Below are positions 4,677-13,083 of a stretch of 13,459 nucleotides of DNA, piece by piece. The notes under the pieces were generated by a model. That model ran no database searches, was not told the origin of the DNA, and worked only from the letters and a program-made list of their open reading frames with translations. This stretch comes from Phyllobacteriaceae bacterium. GTDB lineage: Bacteria; Pseudomonadota; Alphaproteobacteria; Rhizobiales; Ancalomicrobiaceae. Every line of letters starts with the position of its first letter. Position 1 is the first letter of the stretch. Position numbers and translations under genes: made by a program. The stretch spans positions 1 to 13,459 of the forward strand of contig JAAYVT010000281.1 of assembly GCA_012517025.1 (NCBI GenBank), given 5' to 3'.

Positions 4677-7178
4677 ATGCGAACCTCTCCCTGGCTGGCG
4701 GCCACCTACGTGGTCGTCATCGTCCTCGGCATCCTCACGGCTCTGCCGAACCTGCTCTCACCCACCACCCTCGATCGGCTACCGACGTGGTTTCCGCGCA
4801 CCCACGTCTCGCTCGGTCTCGATTTGAAGGGCGGCTCGCATCTCGTGCTCGAGGTCGACGCCGCCTCGCTCGCCGACGAACGCCTGCAGTCTCTGGTTCA
4901 GGACGCCCGGAAAGCGCTGCGCGCCGCCGACGTCGCCACCACCTCGATCCGGCGGGTGCGCGACACCGTCGCCGTGTCGCTCGTCGATCCGGCGACGCGG
5001 GAACGGGCGGCCGCCGAGCTGCGCAAACTCGCCAATCCCGTCGGGCTCGGCGGCACCGCCTCCGATCTGGAGGTGAAGCCGGTCGCCGACGGATCCCTCG
5101 TCCTCTCGCTCACCGAGGCGGGGCTCCTCGACCGCCGCAACGCCGCGGTCGGCCAGAGCCTCGAGATCATCCGCCAGCGCATCGATCAGGTCGGCGTCGC
5201 CGAGCCGACGATCCAACGCGTCGGCGCCGACCGTATCCTGGTCCAGCTCCCCGGCGTCCAGGACCCGGCCCGCATTCGCCAGTTGCTCGGCTCGACGGCG
5301 AAGATGTCGTTCCACCTCCTCGCCGAGAGCGGGGGACCCGGCGTCACGCTGCTGAAGGACGCCGAGGGGAAATCCTACCCCGTCCTCGACCGGGTCGAAC
5401 TCGCCGGCGATCGGTTGACCGATGCGCGCGTCGGCTTCGATCCGCGCACCAACGAACCGCTGGTGTCGTTCCGCTTCGACAACGCCGGCGCGGCGCGCTT
5501 CGGCGAGATCACCAAGGCCAACGTCGGCCACCCCTTCGCGATCGTTCTCGATGACAAAGTGCTCAGCGCCCCGGTGATCCGAGAGCCGATCACCGGCGGA
5601 TCGGGGCAGATCTCCGGCAACTTCACGGTCGAGCAGGCGAACGATCTCGCCGCCCTGCTGCGCGCCGGGGCGCTGCCGGCCAAGCTCACCGTCATCGAAG
5701 AACGTACCGTCGGCGCCGATCTCGGCAGTGACGCGATCCGCATGGGGCTCGGCACCGGCGTCGCCGGCTTCGCGCTGGTCGTCTCCTTCATGCTGCTGCT
5801 CTACGGACCGTGGGGGCTCCTCGCCAATCTCGCGCTCGGTCTCAACGTCGTCCTCACCTTCGCCGCCTTGTCGCTCCTCGGTGCGACGCTGACGCTGCCC
5901 GGCATCGCCGGCATTGTCCTCGGCGTCGGTCTGGCGGTCGACGCCAACGTGCTCATCAACGAACGCATCCGCGAGGAGACCAACCGGGGTCGCGGCGCCT
6001 TCGCCGCGCTCGACGCCGGCTTCCGCCGGGCCTACTCCACCATCGTCGATTCCAACGTCACCTCGCTGATCGCCACGGTGTTGCTGTTCTGGTTCGGCTC
6101 CGGACCGGTGCGCGGCTTCGCCGTCACCATGGGGCTCGGCATCGTCATCTCGATGTTCACCGCCGTGTCGGTGGTCCGCGTCCTGATGACGGCGATCGTC
6201 CGACGTCTGCGGCTGAAGACGCTGACGATCCGGCCGCTGCTGCCGATCCGGCTCGTCCCCGACGGCACGAAGATCCGCTTCATGCGGGCGCGGTTCTTCG
6301 GTATCGGCTTGTCTGCGGTGTTGTCCATCGCCTCGATTCTCCTCTTCGTCTCGCCGGGGCTGAACTACGGCGTCGATTTCCGAGGAGGCATCCAGATGGA
6401 GGTGACGACGCGGACGCCGGTCGATCTCGCCACGCTGCGTCACGGCCTCGACGGGCTCGGTCTCGGCGAGGTGACGCTGCAGGAGTTCGGCGACGCGACG
6501 CGGACCCTCGTCCGGGTCGAGCGTCAGCCGGGCGACGAGGCGGCGCAGACGGCGGCGGCCGTGAAGCTGAAGGGCGCGATCACGACGTTGGAGCCCACCG
6601 CCGAAATCGCCCGGACGGAAATCGTCGGGCCGAAGGTCAGCGGCGAACTCGCCACCGCCGGCTTCCTGTCGGTGGTGCTCGCCAGCCTCGCCATGCTCGC
6701 CTACATCTGGGTCCGGTTCGAATGGCCCTTCGCTGTCGGCGCGATCGCGACGCTGGTGCTCGACGTCACCAAGACCGTCGGCTTCTTCGCCCTGACGGGG
6801 CTCGACTTCAACCTCACGGCGATCGCGGCGCTGCTGACGCTGGTCGGTTACTCGGTCAACGACAAGGTCGTCGTCTACGACCGGATGCGCGAGAACATGC
6901 GTCTCTACAAGGCGATGCCGCTCCGCGACGTTATGGACCTGTCGATCAACGAGACGTTGGCGAGAAGCCTCTTCACCTCGGCGACGGCGTTTCTGGCGCT
7001 GTTGCCGATGGCGATCTGGGGTGGCAGCGCGGTCGAGAGCTTCGCCGTGCCGATGATTTTCGGCATCGTCGTGGCGGCGTCCTCGTCGGTCTTCATCGCG
7101 GCGCCGATCCTGCTGTTCCTCGGCGATTGGCGCAGCCGTCGGGCAGCGTCTGCGAAGGCGGCCGGTGTGTCGGCGTGA
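4677..7178 (+). CDS. secDF: Fused protein translocase subunit SecDF
   Basis: This 833-residue inner-membrane protein is SecD and SecF in a single chain. SecDF works with the SecYEG channel and uses the proton gradient to finish export of proteins to the periplasm. The SecD half begins with a membrane segment (about 8-27), followed by HVSLGLDLKGGSHLVLEVD, where DLKGG is a SecD signature. Next come the periplasmic P1 head with EIIRQRIDQVGVAEPTIQR and a membrane block with VGLAVDANVLINERIREE (about 416-433), which carries the conserved Asp needed for proton flow. The SecF half starts at about residue 540, with LNYGVDFRGG (about 562) and VGYSVNDKVVVYDR (about 722), both SecF hallmarks. Twelve membrane segments are expected. 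Fusion is common in rhizobia. The reading frame stays open upstream, but the ATG at 4677 gives the normal N-terminus. The ribosome binding site is weak (ACGGA). No yajC is adjacent in the window. Confidence 0.95.
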   Translation: MRTSPWLAATYVVVIVLGILTALPNLLSPTTLDRLPTWFPRTHVSLGLDLKGGSHLVLEVDAASLADERLQSLVQDARKALRAADVATTSIRRVRDTVAVSLVDPATRERAAAELRKLANPVGLGGTASDLEVKPVADGSLVLSLTEAGLLDRRNAAVGQSLEIIRQRIDQVGVAEPTIQRVGADRILVQLPGVQDPARIRQLLGSTAKMSFHLLAESGGPGVTLLKDAEGKSYPVLDRVELAGDRLTDARVGFDPRTNEPLVSFRFDNAGAARFGEITKANVGHPFAIVLDDKVLSAPVIREPITGGSGQISGNFTVEQANDLAALLRAGALPAKLTVIEERTVGADLGSDAIRMGLGTGVAGFALVVSFMLLLYGPWGLLANLALGLNVVLTFAALSLLGATLTLPGIAGIVLGVGLAVDANVLINERIREETNRGRGAFAALDAGFRRAYSTIVDSNVTSLIATVLLFWFGSGPVRGFAVTMGLGIVISMFTAVSVVRVLMTAIVRRLRLKTLTIRPLLPIRLVPDGTKIRFMRARFFGIGLSAVLSIASILLFVSPGLNYGVDFRGGIQMEVTTRTPVDLATLRHGLDGLGLGEVTLQEFGDATRTLVRVERQPGDEAAQTAAAVKLKGAITTLEPTAEIARTEIVGPKVSGELATAGFLSVVLASLAMLAYIWVRFEWPFAVGAIATLVLDVTKTVGFFALTGLDFNLTAIAALLTLVGYSVNDKVVVYDRMRENMRLYKAMPLRDVMDLSINETLARSLFTSATAFLALLPMAIWGGSAVESFAVPMIFGIVVAASSSVFIAAPILLFLGDWRSRRAASAKAAGVSA

Positions 7179-7195
7179 TCGGCACGAGACCTGGG

Positions 7196-7222
7196 CACCG
7201 GCGGCGGCGTTCGCCGCCGGTG
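7196..7222 (+). terminator. Probable terminator hairpin downstream of secDF
   Basis: An 11-bp perfect stem, CACCGGCGGCG/CGCCGCCGGTG, with a GCGTT loop starts 18 bases after the secDF stop. There is no T-run after it, so it is either a weak intrinsic terminator or a 3'-end stabiliser, and factor-dependent termination is possible. Its position at the end of the gene supports a transcript-end role. Confidence 0.5.
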
Positions 7223-7326
7223 TCGCACGTCGCTAGAGACGCTCGCCGTCACGGCGGTCCGCGCTCTTGGACACCGAGCGATGGCATGACACAGTGGGCA
7301 GGAGGTGCGGAGGCGACGACCCGGAC

Positions 7327-7902
7327 ATGGAAATCGGAGCTTTTCTCTTTGCCGTCGCGGCATTGTTGCTGACGCCGGGACCGACCAACACGCTGATGGG
7401 CTTGGCCGGGGCGTCGGTCGGTTTCGGTCGATCGTTGCGGCTCGTGCCCGTGGAAATCGGCGCCTATCTGCTGACGACCCTGCCGCTCGCCCTGGTCGGG
7501 ACCGAAATCCTGACCCGTTGGCCGGGGGCGGGTTCCGTTTTGAAACTCGTCGCGGCCATGTGGGTTTTCCTTCTCGCGATTCGATTGTGGCGTTCCACGA
7601 CATCGAGCGAAGATCGTCGCCTCGTCACCGCGCACCGTGTCTTCGTCACGACGTTGCTCAATCCGAAGGCGCTCGTCTTCGGATTGGTGTTGCTGCCCTC
7701 GCCGGATACGGGGGAACTCGCCATCCATTTCGTCGTCTTCGTGGCTGCCATCGCCGGTGCGGCCGGCGTTTGGGCGGCCGGCGGTCACACGTTGCGTCAT
7801 GATCGAACGAGCGCCGAGCCGTCGCCGCTGGTACGTCGCTTGGCTGCCGGATGGCTCGCCTTCGTCGCCGTCGGGGCGCTCGCCGCTGCGCTGCCGACGT
7901 GA
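7327..7902 (+). CDS. LysE/RhtB family translocator
   Basis: This 191-residue integral membrane protein belongs to the LysE superfamily of amino-acid and small-metabolite exporters (LysE/RhtB). The N-terminal signature is present: a first hydrophobic helix with AALLLTPGPTNTLMGLAGA, where PGPTN is the family PGPxN motif. LNPKALVFGLVLLP matches the conserved central LNPKxxxF segment. About five to six membrane helices are visible, including AIHFVVFVAAIAGAAGVWAA and the C-terminal AAGWLAFVAVGALAAALP. It is slightly short for the family. The ATG at 7327 was chosen because it precedes the family N-terminus; GGAGG lies 13 bases upstream, a rather long spacing. Export of amino acids or related solutes from the cytosol is likely, but the substrate is unknown. 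It stands alone, with no adjacent regulator. Confidence 0.85.
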   Translation: MEIGAFLFAVAALLLTPGPTNTLMGLAGASVGFGRSLRLVPVEIGAYLLTTLPLALVGTEILTRWPGAGSVLKLVAAMWVFLLAIRLWRSTTSSEDRRLVTAHRVFVTTLLNPKALVFGLVLLPSPDTGELAIHFVVFVAAIAGAAGVWAAGGHTLRHDRTSAEPSPLVRRLAAGWLAFVAVGALAAALPT

Positions 7903-8298
7903 CCCGAAGGATTTCGTCGGTCATTCGGTGCGACCCTCAGCGGGCAGACAGCCGACGGTTCGGCGCGTTTCTCGGCGCCGAAATATGGGGTTCCTGCGTC
8001 GGAAGTGCGCCGTCCCCGTCTCACTTCGCGCTGGCGCCGTTCCGTTGTCGAGAGGGCTCTCCGATCGATGGCCGGTGAGTGACGAAGGACGAAGGGATCT
8101 GCTTCACGGGTTCATTCTCGACACCGAGAAATGCACTATCGGCACGTCCCCCGGTCCGAAGGCCGTGTACTGACCGCGACGCCGATCCAGGCCCGCCCCA
8201 ACGGCCTGACGACGACCGAGCCGCTGGCCGAGGCTCGGCCTTCGGGCGGGGCCCCCTGCCCCTCCGGGGGGCTCGGCTGGTAGTTGCCGTCCCTGACA
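7903..8298. other. Gene-poor 396-bp stretch with GC-rich inverted repeats
   Basis: No convincing protein or RNA gene was found here. Four inverted repeats stand out. One is an 8-bp stem TTCGGCGC/GCGCCGAA (7959-7966/7975-7982) shortly after the LysE-type gene. Two are nested stems, CCCGCCC/GGGCGGG (8192-8198/8244-8250) around CCGAGCC/GGCTCGG (8216-8222/8232-8238). The last is GCCCCC/GGGGGC (8251-8256/8267-8272). They lie where the two convergent transcription units end, so they probably contribute to transcript ends. None has a T-run. Confidence 0.45.
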
Positions 8299-9069
8299 TC
8301 AGCTCAGAGCGCCGAGATCGGCGGCCACCGCCCGGTGGCCACGGCCGATCTGGATGGCCGCCATTCCGATCGCTTCGGCACCGACGAGATCGGTCTCGCG
8401 ATTGTAGCCGATCATCACGGCGTCGGGAGGTTCGACACCGGCCAACGCGGCGCGGAAGATGGTGGGTTCCGGCTTGCCGACGACGGTGACGGCGGCGTTC
8501 GGCACCGCGGCCCGCAGGGCGGCGAGGAGCACGCCGGTTTCGATCAGCGGGCGCCCCGTCCGATCCGGTCGCCAGCGATCGGGATTGGCGACGACGATCG
8601 GCACGCCGTGGTGGGCCGCGGTGACGAGACGCTGGAGGTGTCCGACGTCGAAACTCGGATCGTTGCAGAGGAGGACGACGTCGGGCCGATCGGTCGTCGT
8701 CCGCAGGCCGAGATCCTCGGCCCTGGCGCGGATGGCCCGCGTGCCGACGATCATCGCGGTCGCCCCCGCGTGATGGCGCGCCAGATGGTCGACCGCAAGC
8801 TCCCCGGCGAGGAAACAGCGCTCCGCCGGCACCGGAAGGCCGATCGCGGCGAGCCGGGCGGCGAGCGTCGCGGCGAGATCGGTCGAGTTGTTGGTGACGA
8901 GGCGCAGCCGCTCGCCGATCCGCGCGACGAAGTCGATCGCGCCGGGGCAGGGGGCTCCGCTCTCGACGAGGCAGCCGTCGACGTCGCAGAGCACGACGCG
9001 GGCGGCCGCGAGGCGGGCGCGAGCCTCGTGGAGCGTGGACCGCTCGACCGAAGAGGGCGACGGGATCAT
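8299..9069 (-). CDS. HAD-superfamily (IIA, NagD-like) phosphatase
   Basis: This 256-residue protein is a haloacid dehalogenase hydrolase with a type IIA cap, the group containing NagD and phosphoglycolate, pyridoxal-phosphate and glycerol-3-phosphate phosphatases. Motif I is VVLCDVDGCLV (nucleophile D29, acid/base D31), motif II is VTNNST (59-63), and motif III is GKPEP with K199. Motif IV reads MIGYNRETDL (219-228): the second Asp (D227) is present, but the usual first Asp of GDxxxTD is Y222, which in relatives helps bind magnesium. One base change (GAC to TAC) would account for this. Activity may be altered or lost. The start overlaps the phosphodiesterase stop as ATGA, so the two are translationally coupled. 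In context it could dephosphorylate a phosphomonoester, perhaps glycerol-3-phosphate, made by the upstream enzyme. This substrate is inferred. Confidence 0.88.
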   Translation of the reverse strand: MIPSPSSVERSTLHEARARLAAARVVLCDVDGCLVESGAPCPGAIDFVARIGERLRLVTNNSTDLAATLAARLAAIGLPVPAERCFLAGELAVDHLARHHAGATAMIVGTRAIRARAEDLGLRTTTDRPDVVLLCNDPSFDVGHLQRLVTAAHHGVPIVVANPDRWRPDRTGRPLIETGVLLAALRAAVPNAAVTVVGKPEPTIFRAALAGVEPPDAVMIGYNRETDLVGAEAIGMAAIQIGRGHRAVAADLGALS

Positions 9070-9923
9070 TCGGCGCCCATGTCGAGCGCATAACCGCGAC
9101 CCACGGTCTCCTCGGCGACGAGCGAGAAGCGGGCGTCGTCGTCGAGGACGTCGACGAAATGGACGACGGTCGAACGGTCGTCGATCAGCGCAACGGCATA
9201 ACCCGGCGGCTCGCGGCTACCGACGATGTCGTCGGAAGCGGGCCGGCCGTCGACACGCAGATGTCCGTCGAGCGCCAGCTGGTGGTTCACCCCGCGCGTT
9301 CCGGAGAACGGCCAGCCGCGCCAGGTTCCCGAGATCGGCCGGTGGAGATGGCCGAAGAAGAGATGGCGGATGCGGGCGCGATGCGGTTCGAGCACCGCGG
9401 CGAGGCCGTCGGCATCGACCAGAGCGATCGCGTCCATCGGCGCGACCCCGACGGCGAGCGGTGGATGATGCAGGAAGATCGCGACGTCGCCGGAGGTCTC
9501 GGCGAGGATCCGGGTGAGGCGGGCACGGCGGCGCTCGCAGAGACTGCCCATGTGGCTGCCCGGCGTCACCGTGTCGAGGAAGAGGCAGGTGAGATCGCCG
9601 ATCCGCCGCGCGCCCTGGACGAAGCCGTCCTCGTCGACCATGGCGCCGGGGACCGACGCCTGGAACACCTCCCGGTCGTCGTGATTGCCGATCAGGAAGA
9701 CGGCCGGCAGGCCCGCCGCGGCCCATCGTTCGGCGAAGGCGTCATAGGCCTCCGCCTCGCCCCAATGGGCGAGATCGCCGGTGACCACGCAGAGATCGGC
9801 GTCTTCGTGGTTCGCCCGGATGTCGGCGATCGTCCGCGACAGCCGCTCGCGCGGATCGAGGCCGTAGAGGCGGTGGGGTTCGGCGACGACGTGGGTGTCG
9901 CTCACATGGACGATCTTGATCAT
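9066..9923 (-). CDS. GpdQ-like class III metallophosphodiesterase
   Basis: This 285-residue enzyme of the calcineurin-like metallophosphatase superfamily has the full two-metal site. DTH gives D9 and H11, GDLAHWG gives D50, GNHDD gives N80 and H81, LHHPP gives H152/H153, and GHLHRP gives H192 and H194. Motif spacing is almost the same as in GpdQ glycerophosphodiesterase (D8, H10, D50, N80, H156, H195, H197), and the segment LHHPPLAVGVAPMDAIA closely resembles that enzyme. Cyclic-AMP phosphodiesterase CpdA is a related alternative. The ATG at 9923 begins at the first strand of the fold. No strong ribosome binding site is seen, and a GC-rich hairpin lies just upstream. Its stop overlaps the start of the HAD phosphatase gene. 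Together with the ABC transporter upstream, it probably hydrolyses an imported phosphodiester in the cytosol, as no signal peptide is visible. Confidence 0.92.
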   Translation of the reverse strand: MIKIVHVSDTHVVAEPHRLYGLDPRERLSRTIADIRANHEDADLCVVTGDLAHWGEAEAYDAFAERWAAAGLPAVFLIGNHDDREVFQASVPGAMVDEDGFVQGARRIGDLTCLFLDTVTPGSHMGSLCERRRARLTRILAETSGDVAIFLHHPPLAVGVAPMDAIALVDADGLAAVLEPHRARIRHLFFGHLHRPISGTWRGWPFSGTRGVNHQLALDGHLRVDGRPASDDIVGSREPPGYAVALIDDRSTVVHFVDVLDDDARFSLVAEETVGRGYALDMGAE

Positions 9924-9950
9924 GAAGAAACCAGGAAGTGAGGCGTCGAA

Positions 9951-9981
9951 CCCTCCCTCGGCGGCGACCGTCGAGGGAGGG
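9951..9981 (-). other. Intercistronic hairpin between binding-protein and phosphodiesterase genes
   Basis: A 10-bp stem, CCCTCCCTCG/CGAGGGAGGG, with an 11-base loop sits in the 70-bp gap inside an otherwise overlapping operon. No T-run follows. Such hairpins often stabilise the upstream mRNA or partly end transcription, so that the binding protein is made in excess over distal genes. This role is inferred. Confidence 0.5.
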
Positions 9982-9993
9982 AGGGGGAGGGGT

Positions 9994-11268
9994 TCAGTTC
10001 TTCGCCGGCAGCAGGGCCCGGACGTCGCGCGCCATGTCGGCGAGCACGGCGTCGGCCTCGGCCGCGCGGCTGCCGTCCATCACCGACTGCAGGCGATCCT
10101 TGATCACGTCGGTGATCTTGAGGCCGTTGTCGCCGGGGAAGGCATACCAGTTGGTGAGGTAGGCGAGCTGGGCGACCGCCGTGAACTGGTTCGGGTTCTT
10201 CGCGTAGAAGTCGGCGAGGCGATCGGCCGCCTTCTTGTTCGGCGCCATGTAGCCGGTGTTCCGCACCATGATCGCCCCACCCTCGGCGCCGGTCCAGAAC
10301 TTCACCATTTCCCAGGCGGCCTTGCGCTTGGCGGGATCGGTGGTGGTGATCATCATGACGTTGCCGCCGGCGGGAAGCCGCGACACGCCCGGCGTCAGCT
10401 CCGGGAAGGGCGACGTCTTCATCACGAACCGGTCGCCGATCTGTTTCGTCAACGCGTTCACATAGGCCGTGGTGGTCAGGAGCATGCCGACCTGACCGGC
10501 GGCGAAGGCGGCGCGCATGTCGTTGCCGGAGATGTTCGGGGTCTTGGTTTCGCTCACCATGCGGGCGAAGGTGCCGATCGCCTGGCGGCCGGCCTCGCCG
10601 TCGAAGGCGACGCGGGTCTCGCCCGCGTCCATCATCGTGCCGCCATTGTCGAACACCAGCGCCTGGAACAGCCAGTTGCCGGAGATCGGCCATTCCGCGA
10701 CCATGCCGTGGACGCCGGGCTTCACGCCCTCGATCTTGGCGGCGAGCGCGAGGACGCCGTCCCAGGTGGTCGGCAGGGCGGTCGGATCGCCGCCGGCGGC
10801 CTTCACCAGATCGAGATTGAAATAGGCGATCGGCAGCGACACCGCGAAGGGCACGCCGTAGACCTTGCCGCCGATCGAGCCGGCGTCGAACATCGCCTTG
10901 TGGAAGCCCTCCGCCTCGAAGGTCTTCTCGTCGGCGATGAAGCCGTCGAGCGGCACGGCGACGCCCTTGTCGGCGAGCGCCCGCACCCGGTTCAGCGCCT
11001 GGAAGGTGACGTCCGGCCCGGTACCCGTCACCGCCTCGCGCAGGATGCGCTGGGTGGCGTCCTCGTAGTCCTTGTAGGGCGCCCGGAAGGTCACCTCGAT
11101 CTCGGGATGTTCGGCCGCGAAGGCTTCCGCGATGCGCTTGTGGGTCTCGTTGAAGACGTCGCCGTAGGGGTATTGGACGACGATCTCGGTCTTCGGTCCG
11201 GCGAGGGCGGGACCGGCGACGAGCGTCAGGCCGAGGAGGAGGGCGGGAAGCGAGCGTTTCGCGGTCAT
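9994..11268 (-). CDS. ABC transporter periplasmic solute-binding protein, UgpB-like
   Basis: This 424-residue protein is a family 1 extracellular solute-binding protein of the type that feeds sugars or glycerol-3-phosphate to Ugp/Mal-type transporters. Residues 1-23 form a signal peptide (MTAKRS, then LPALLLGLTLVAGPALA), cleaved before GPKTE. Next come EIVVQYPYGDVFNETHKRIA, GTGPDVTFQALNRVRALADKG, an inner KVYGVPFAVSLPIAYFN segment and W-rich repeats typical of cluster-D binding proteins. It ends DVRALLPAKN. It follows the second permease, whose intended stop would overlap its ATG, and precedes the GpdQ-like enzyme after a 70-bp gap. Resemblance to UgpB and the neighbouring phosphodiesterase point to glycerophosphodiester or glycerol-3-phosphate uptake, but sugar binding cannot be excluded. 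No strong ribosome binding site is visible, consistent with translational coupling. Confidence 0.92.
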   Translation of the reverse strand: MTAKRSLPALLLGLTLVAGPALAGPKTEIVVQYPYGDVFNETHKRIAEAFAAEHPEIEVTFRAPYKDYEDATQRILREAVTGTGPDVTFQALNRVRALADKGVAVPLDGFIADEKTFEAEGFHKAMFDAGSIGGKVYGVPFAVSLPIAYFNLDLVKAAGGDPTALPTTWDGVLALAAKIEGVKPGVHGMVAEWPISGNWLFQALVFDNGGTMMDAGETRVAFDGEAGRQAIGTFARMVSETKTPNISGNDMRAAFAAGQVGMLLTTTAYVNALTKQIGDRFVMKTSPFPELTPGVSRLPAGGNVMMITTTDPAKRKAAWEMVKFWTGAEGGAIMVRNTGYMAPNKKAADRLADFYAKNPNQFTAVAQLAYLTNWYAFPGDNGLKITDVIKDRLQSVMDGSRAAEADAVLADMARDVRALLPAKN

Positions 11269-12154
11269 GAGAGGATCCGTCCATGGAACATGCGGGGTTG
11301 GGGGGCCACTTGACGCCGGTGAAGGCGATGCCGTCGACGAAACGGCGTTGGGCGAGGAGAAAGGCGGCGACCAGCGGCAGCACGATCACCGTCGCCGCCG
11401 CCATCAGCGCGCCGTAGTTCGTGCCGGCGTCGTCGTTGCGGAAGGCGACGACCCCGAGTGGCGGCGTGAAGAGCGTGTCGGAGGAGACAGCGACGAGCGG
11501 CCAGAAGTAGTCGTTCCAATGGGCGACGACGGAGAAGATCGCGAAGGCGGAGATCGCCGGTCCGGCCGCCGGCACCATCACCCGCCAGACGATCGCCAGC
11601 TCCGACATGCCGTCCATCCGCGCGGCGTCGACGAGATCGTCGGGCAGGCTCTGAAAGAACTGGCGCATCAGGAAGATGCCGAAGACCGAGACCGAGAAGG
11701 GCGTCACCAGCGCGGCGTAGGTGTCGAGGAGCCCGAGCGCGTGGAGGCCGACGAAGAGCGGCACCGCAATGGCGTGATAGGGCACCAGCAGGCCGAACAG
11801 CACCGCGCCGAAGAGCAGGCGCCGGCCACGAAACTCCGACTTGGCGAGCGCGAAGGCGGCCGGCACGGCGGTCGCGAGCTGGAGCGCCAGGATGGTCGCG
11901 GTGACGATCACCCCGTTGAGGAGATAGCGGCCGAGCGGCACCGCCGCGAAGGCGTGGGCGTAATTCTCGGACGCCGCCAGACGGCGCGGCCACAGGTGGA
12001 GATCGGTGGTCAGGATCTCGTCGGGCGCCTTCAGCGAGGTCGAGACCATCCACACGAAGGGCGCCAGCGTCACCACGGCGAGCGCCAGGAGCACGGCGTC
12101 GCGCGCGATCGCGCCGACCGAGAAGCGGCGAGCGGGAAGACCGATCCGGGTCAT
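11265..12154 (-). CDS. ABC transporter permease, UgpE-like; frame runs past the expected end
   Basis: This is the second inner-membrane permease of the operon (MalG/UgpE group). It begins MTRIGLPARRFSVGAIARDA at an ATG that overlaps the stop of the first permease. Typical features are LAPFVWMVSTSLKAPDEI, the cytoplasmic EAA-like loop VDAARMDGMSELAIVWRVMVP (about 175-195) that contacts the ATPase, and the C-terminal AQRRFVDGIAFTGVK, where relatives usually stop within a residue or two. Here K282 is followed by TGG and six C (11300-11305), and the literal frame stays open to 9920, giving a 744-residue ORF whose last 460 residues are out-of-frame shadow of the binding-protein gene. One additional C in that run would end the protein at 11265, with TGA overlapping the next ATG. 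I give that intended end. The literal sequence is either an indel, a sequencing error or a lost stop. Confidence 0.8.
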
Positions 12155-13083
12155 CGGGCGTGGATCCTCTTTTCGACCAGCAGGACCTTGGTCAGGGTGA
12201 CGACCAGCATGGCGGCGACGAAGACGACGGCGATCGCGGCGGCGCGGCCGGTACGGAAGAACTCGAAGCCCTCCGCGTACATCGTGTAGAGCAGCACCTC
12301 GGTCGCCTTGTTCGGGCCGCCCTTGGTCAGTGCGTGGACGGTGTCGAACACCTGGAAGGAGCGGATCGTCGAGATCACCACGACGAAGAGGGTCACCGGC
12401 GCCAGAAGCGGCCAGGTGACGAGCCTGAACCGTGCCCAGGCCGAGGGCGCGCCGTCCATCTCGGCCGCGTCGTAGAGCGAGGTCGGGATGCCGGAGAGGC
12501 CGGCGAGGAACAACACCATGGCGAAGCCGAACTGCTGCCAGATGCCGATCGCGGCGAGGGCGGGAAGCGCCGTGGCGCCGTTCTGCAGCCAGTTCACCGG
12601 CGCGATTCCGACGAGGCCGAGGACCGCGTTGACGAGGCCGAAGGTCGGATGGAGCATGAACTCCCAGACGATCGCCATGGCGACCAGAGAGGCCATCACC
12701 GGCAGGAAGAAGATCGTCCGCCAGACCGGGGCGAGGGCGCCGCTGCCCTGCAACGCCAGGGCGACGGCGCGGCCGAGCCCGGTCGAGCCGGCGACCACGG
12801 CGACCGCATAGAGGGCGGTGTTGGCGATCGATCGCCAGAACACCGGATCGCTCGCGAGATCGGCGTAATTGGCGAGACCGACGAAGCGCCAGGCCTTGGC
12901 GCCGAGCTGGTAGTCGGTGAGCGACAGCGCCACCACCAGGGCCAACGGCACCACGAGGATCAGACCGATCAGCGCCGCCGCCGGTCCGACCAGGCCCCAG
13001 GCCGCGCGCTCCTCGTGGGGACGACGCGGCCGCTCACCGCCGATCGACCGATCGGCGGGCACGGAAACGGACATTTCGGTCAT
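12151..13083 (-). CDS. ABC transporter permease, UgpA-like
   Basis: This 310-residue inner-membrane permease is of the MalF/UgpA group and forms the channel with the second permease. After a polar N-terminus (RPRRPHEERAAWG) come membrane segments such as AAALIGLILVVPLALVVALS, then the characteristic YQLGAKAWRFVGLANYADL that follows helix 1 in this group. The EAA loop that contacts the ATPase is SLYDAAEMDGAPSAWARFRL (about 213-232), and a C-terminal segment reads AAIAVVFVAAMLVVTLTKVL. Start and stop are both 4-base ATGA overlaps, with the ATPase gene upstream and the second permease downstream, so translation of the three is coupled. Its partner genes suggest import of a glycerol-phosphate-type compound, but permease sequence alone does not give the substrate. 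Confidence 0.93.
   Translation of the reverse strand: MTEMSVSVPADRSIGGERPRRPHEERAAWGLVGPAAALIGLILVVPLALVVALSLTDYQLGAKAWRFVGLANYADLASDPVFWRSIANTALYAVAVVAGSTGLGRAVALALQGSGALAPVWRTIFFLPVMASLVAMAIVWEFMLHPTFGLVNAVLGLVGIAPVNWLQNGATALPALAAIGIWQQFGFAMVLFLAGLSGIPTSLYDAAEMDGAPSAWARFRLVTWPLLAPVTLFVVVISTIRSFQVFDTVHALTKGGPNKATEVLLYTMYAEGFEFFRTGRAAAIAVVFVAAMLVVTLTKVLLVEKRIHAR

Noticed and set aside
8021..8298. Frames of either strand over the gap before the HAD gene
   Set aside because: None has a good start, recognisable motif or natural composition; the segment is explained better as untranslated, hairpin-rich DNA.
9920..12154. A single 744-residue permease-binding protein 'fusion' ORF
   Set aside because: Only the first 282 residues resemble a permease. 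The rest is an arginine-rich out-of-frame reading of the intact binding-protein gene, so it is not a real fusion.
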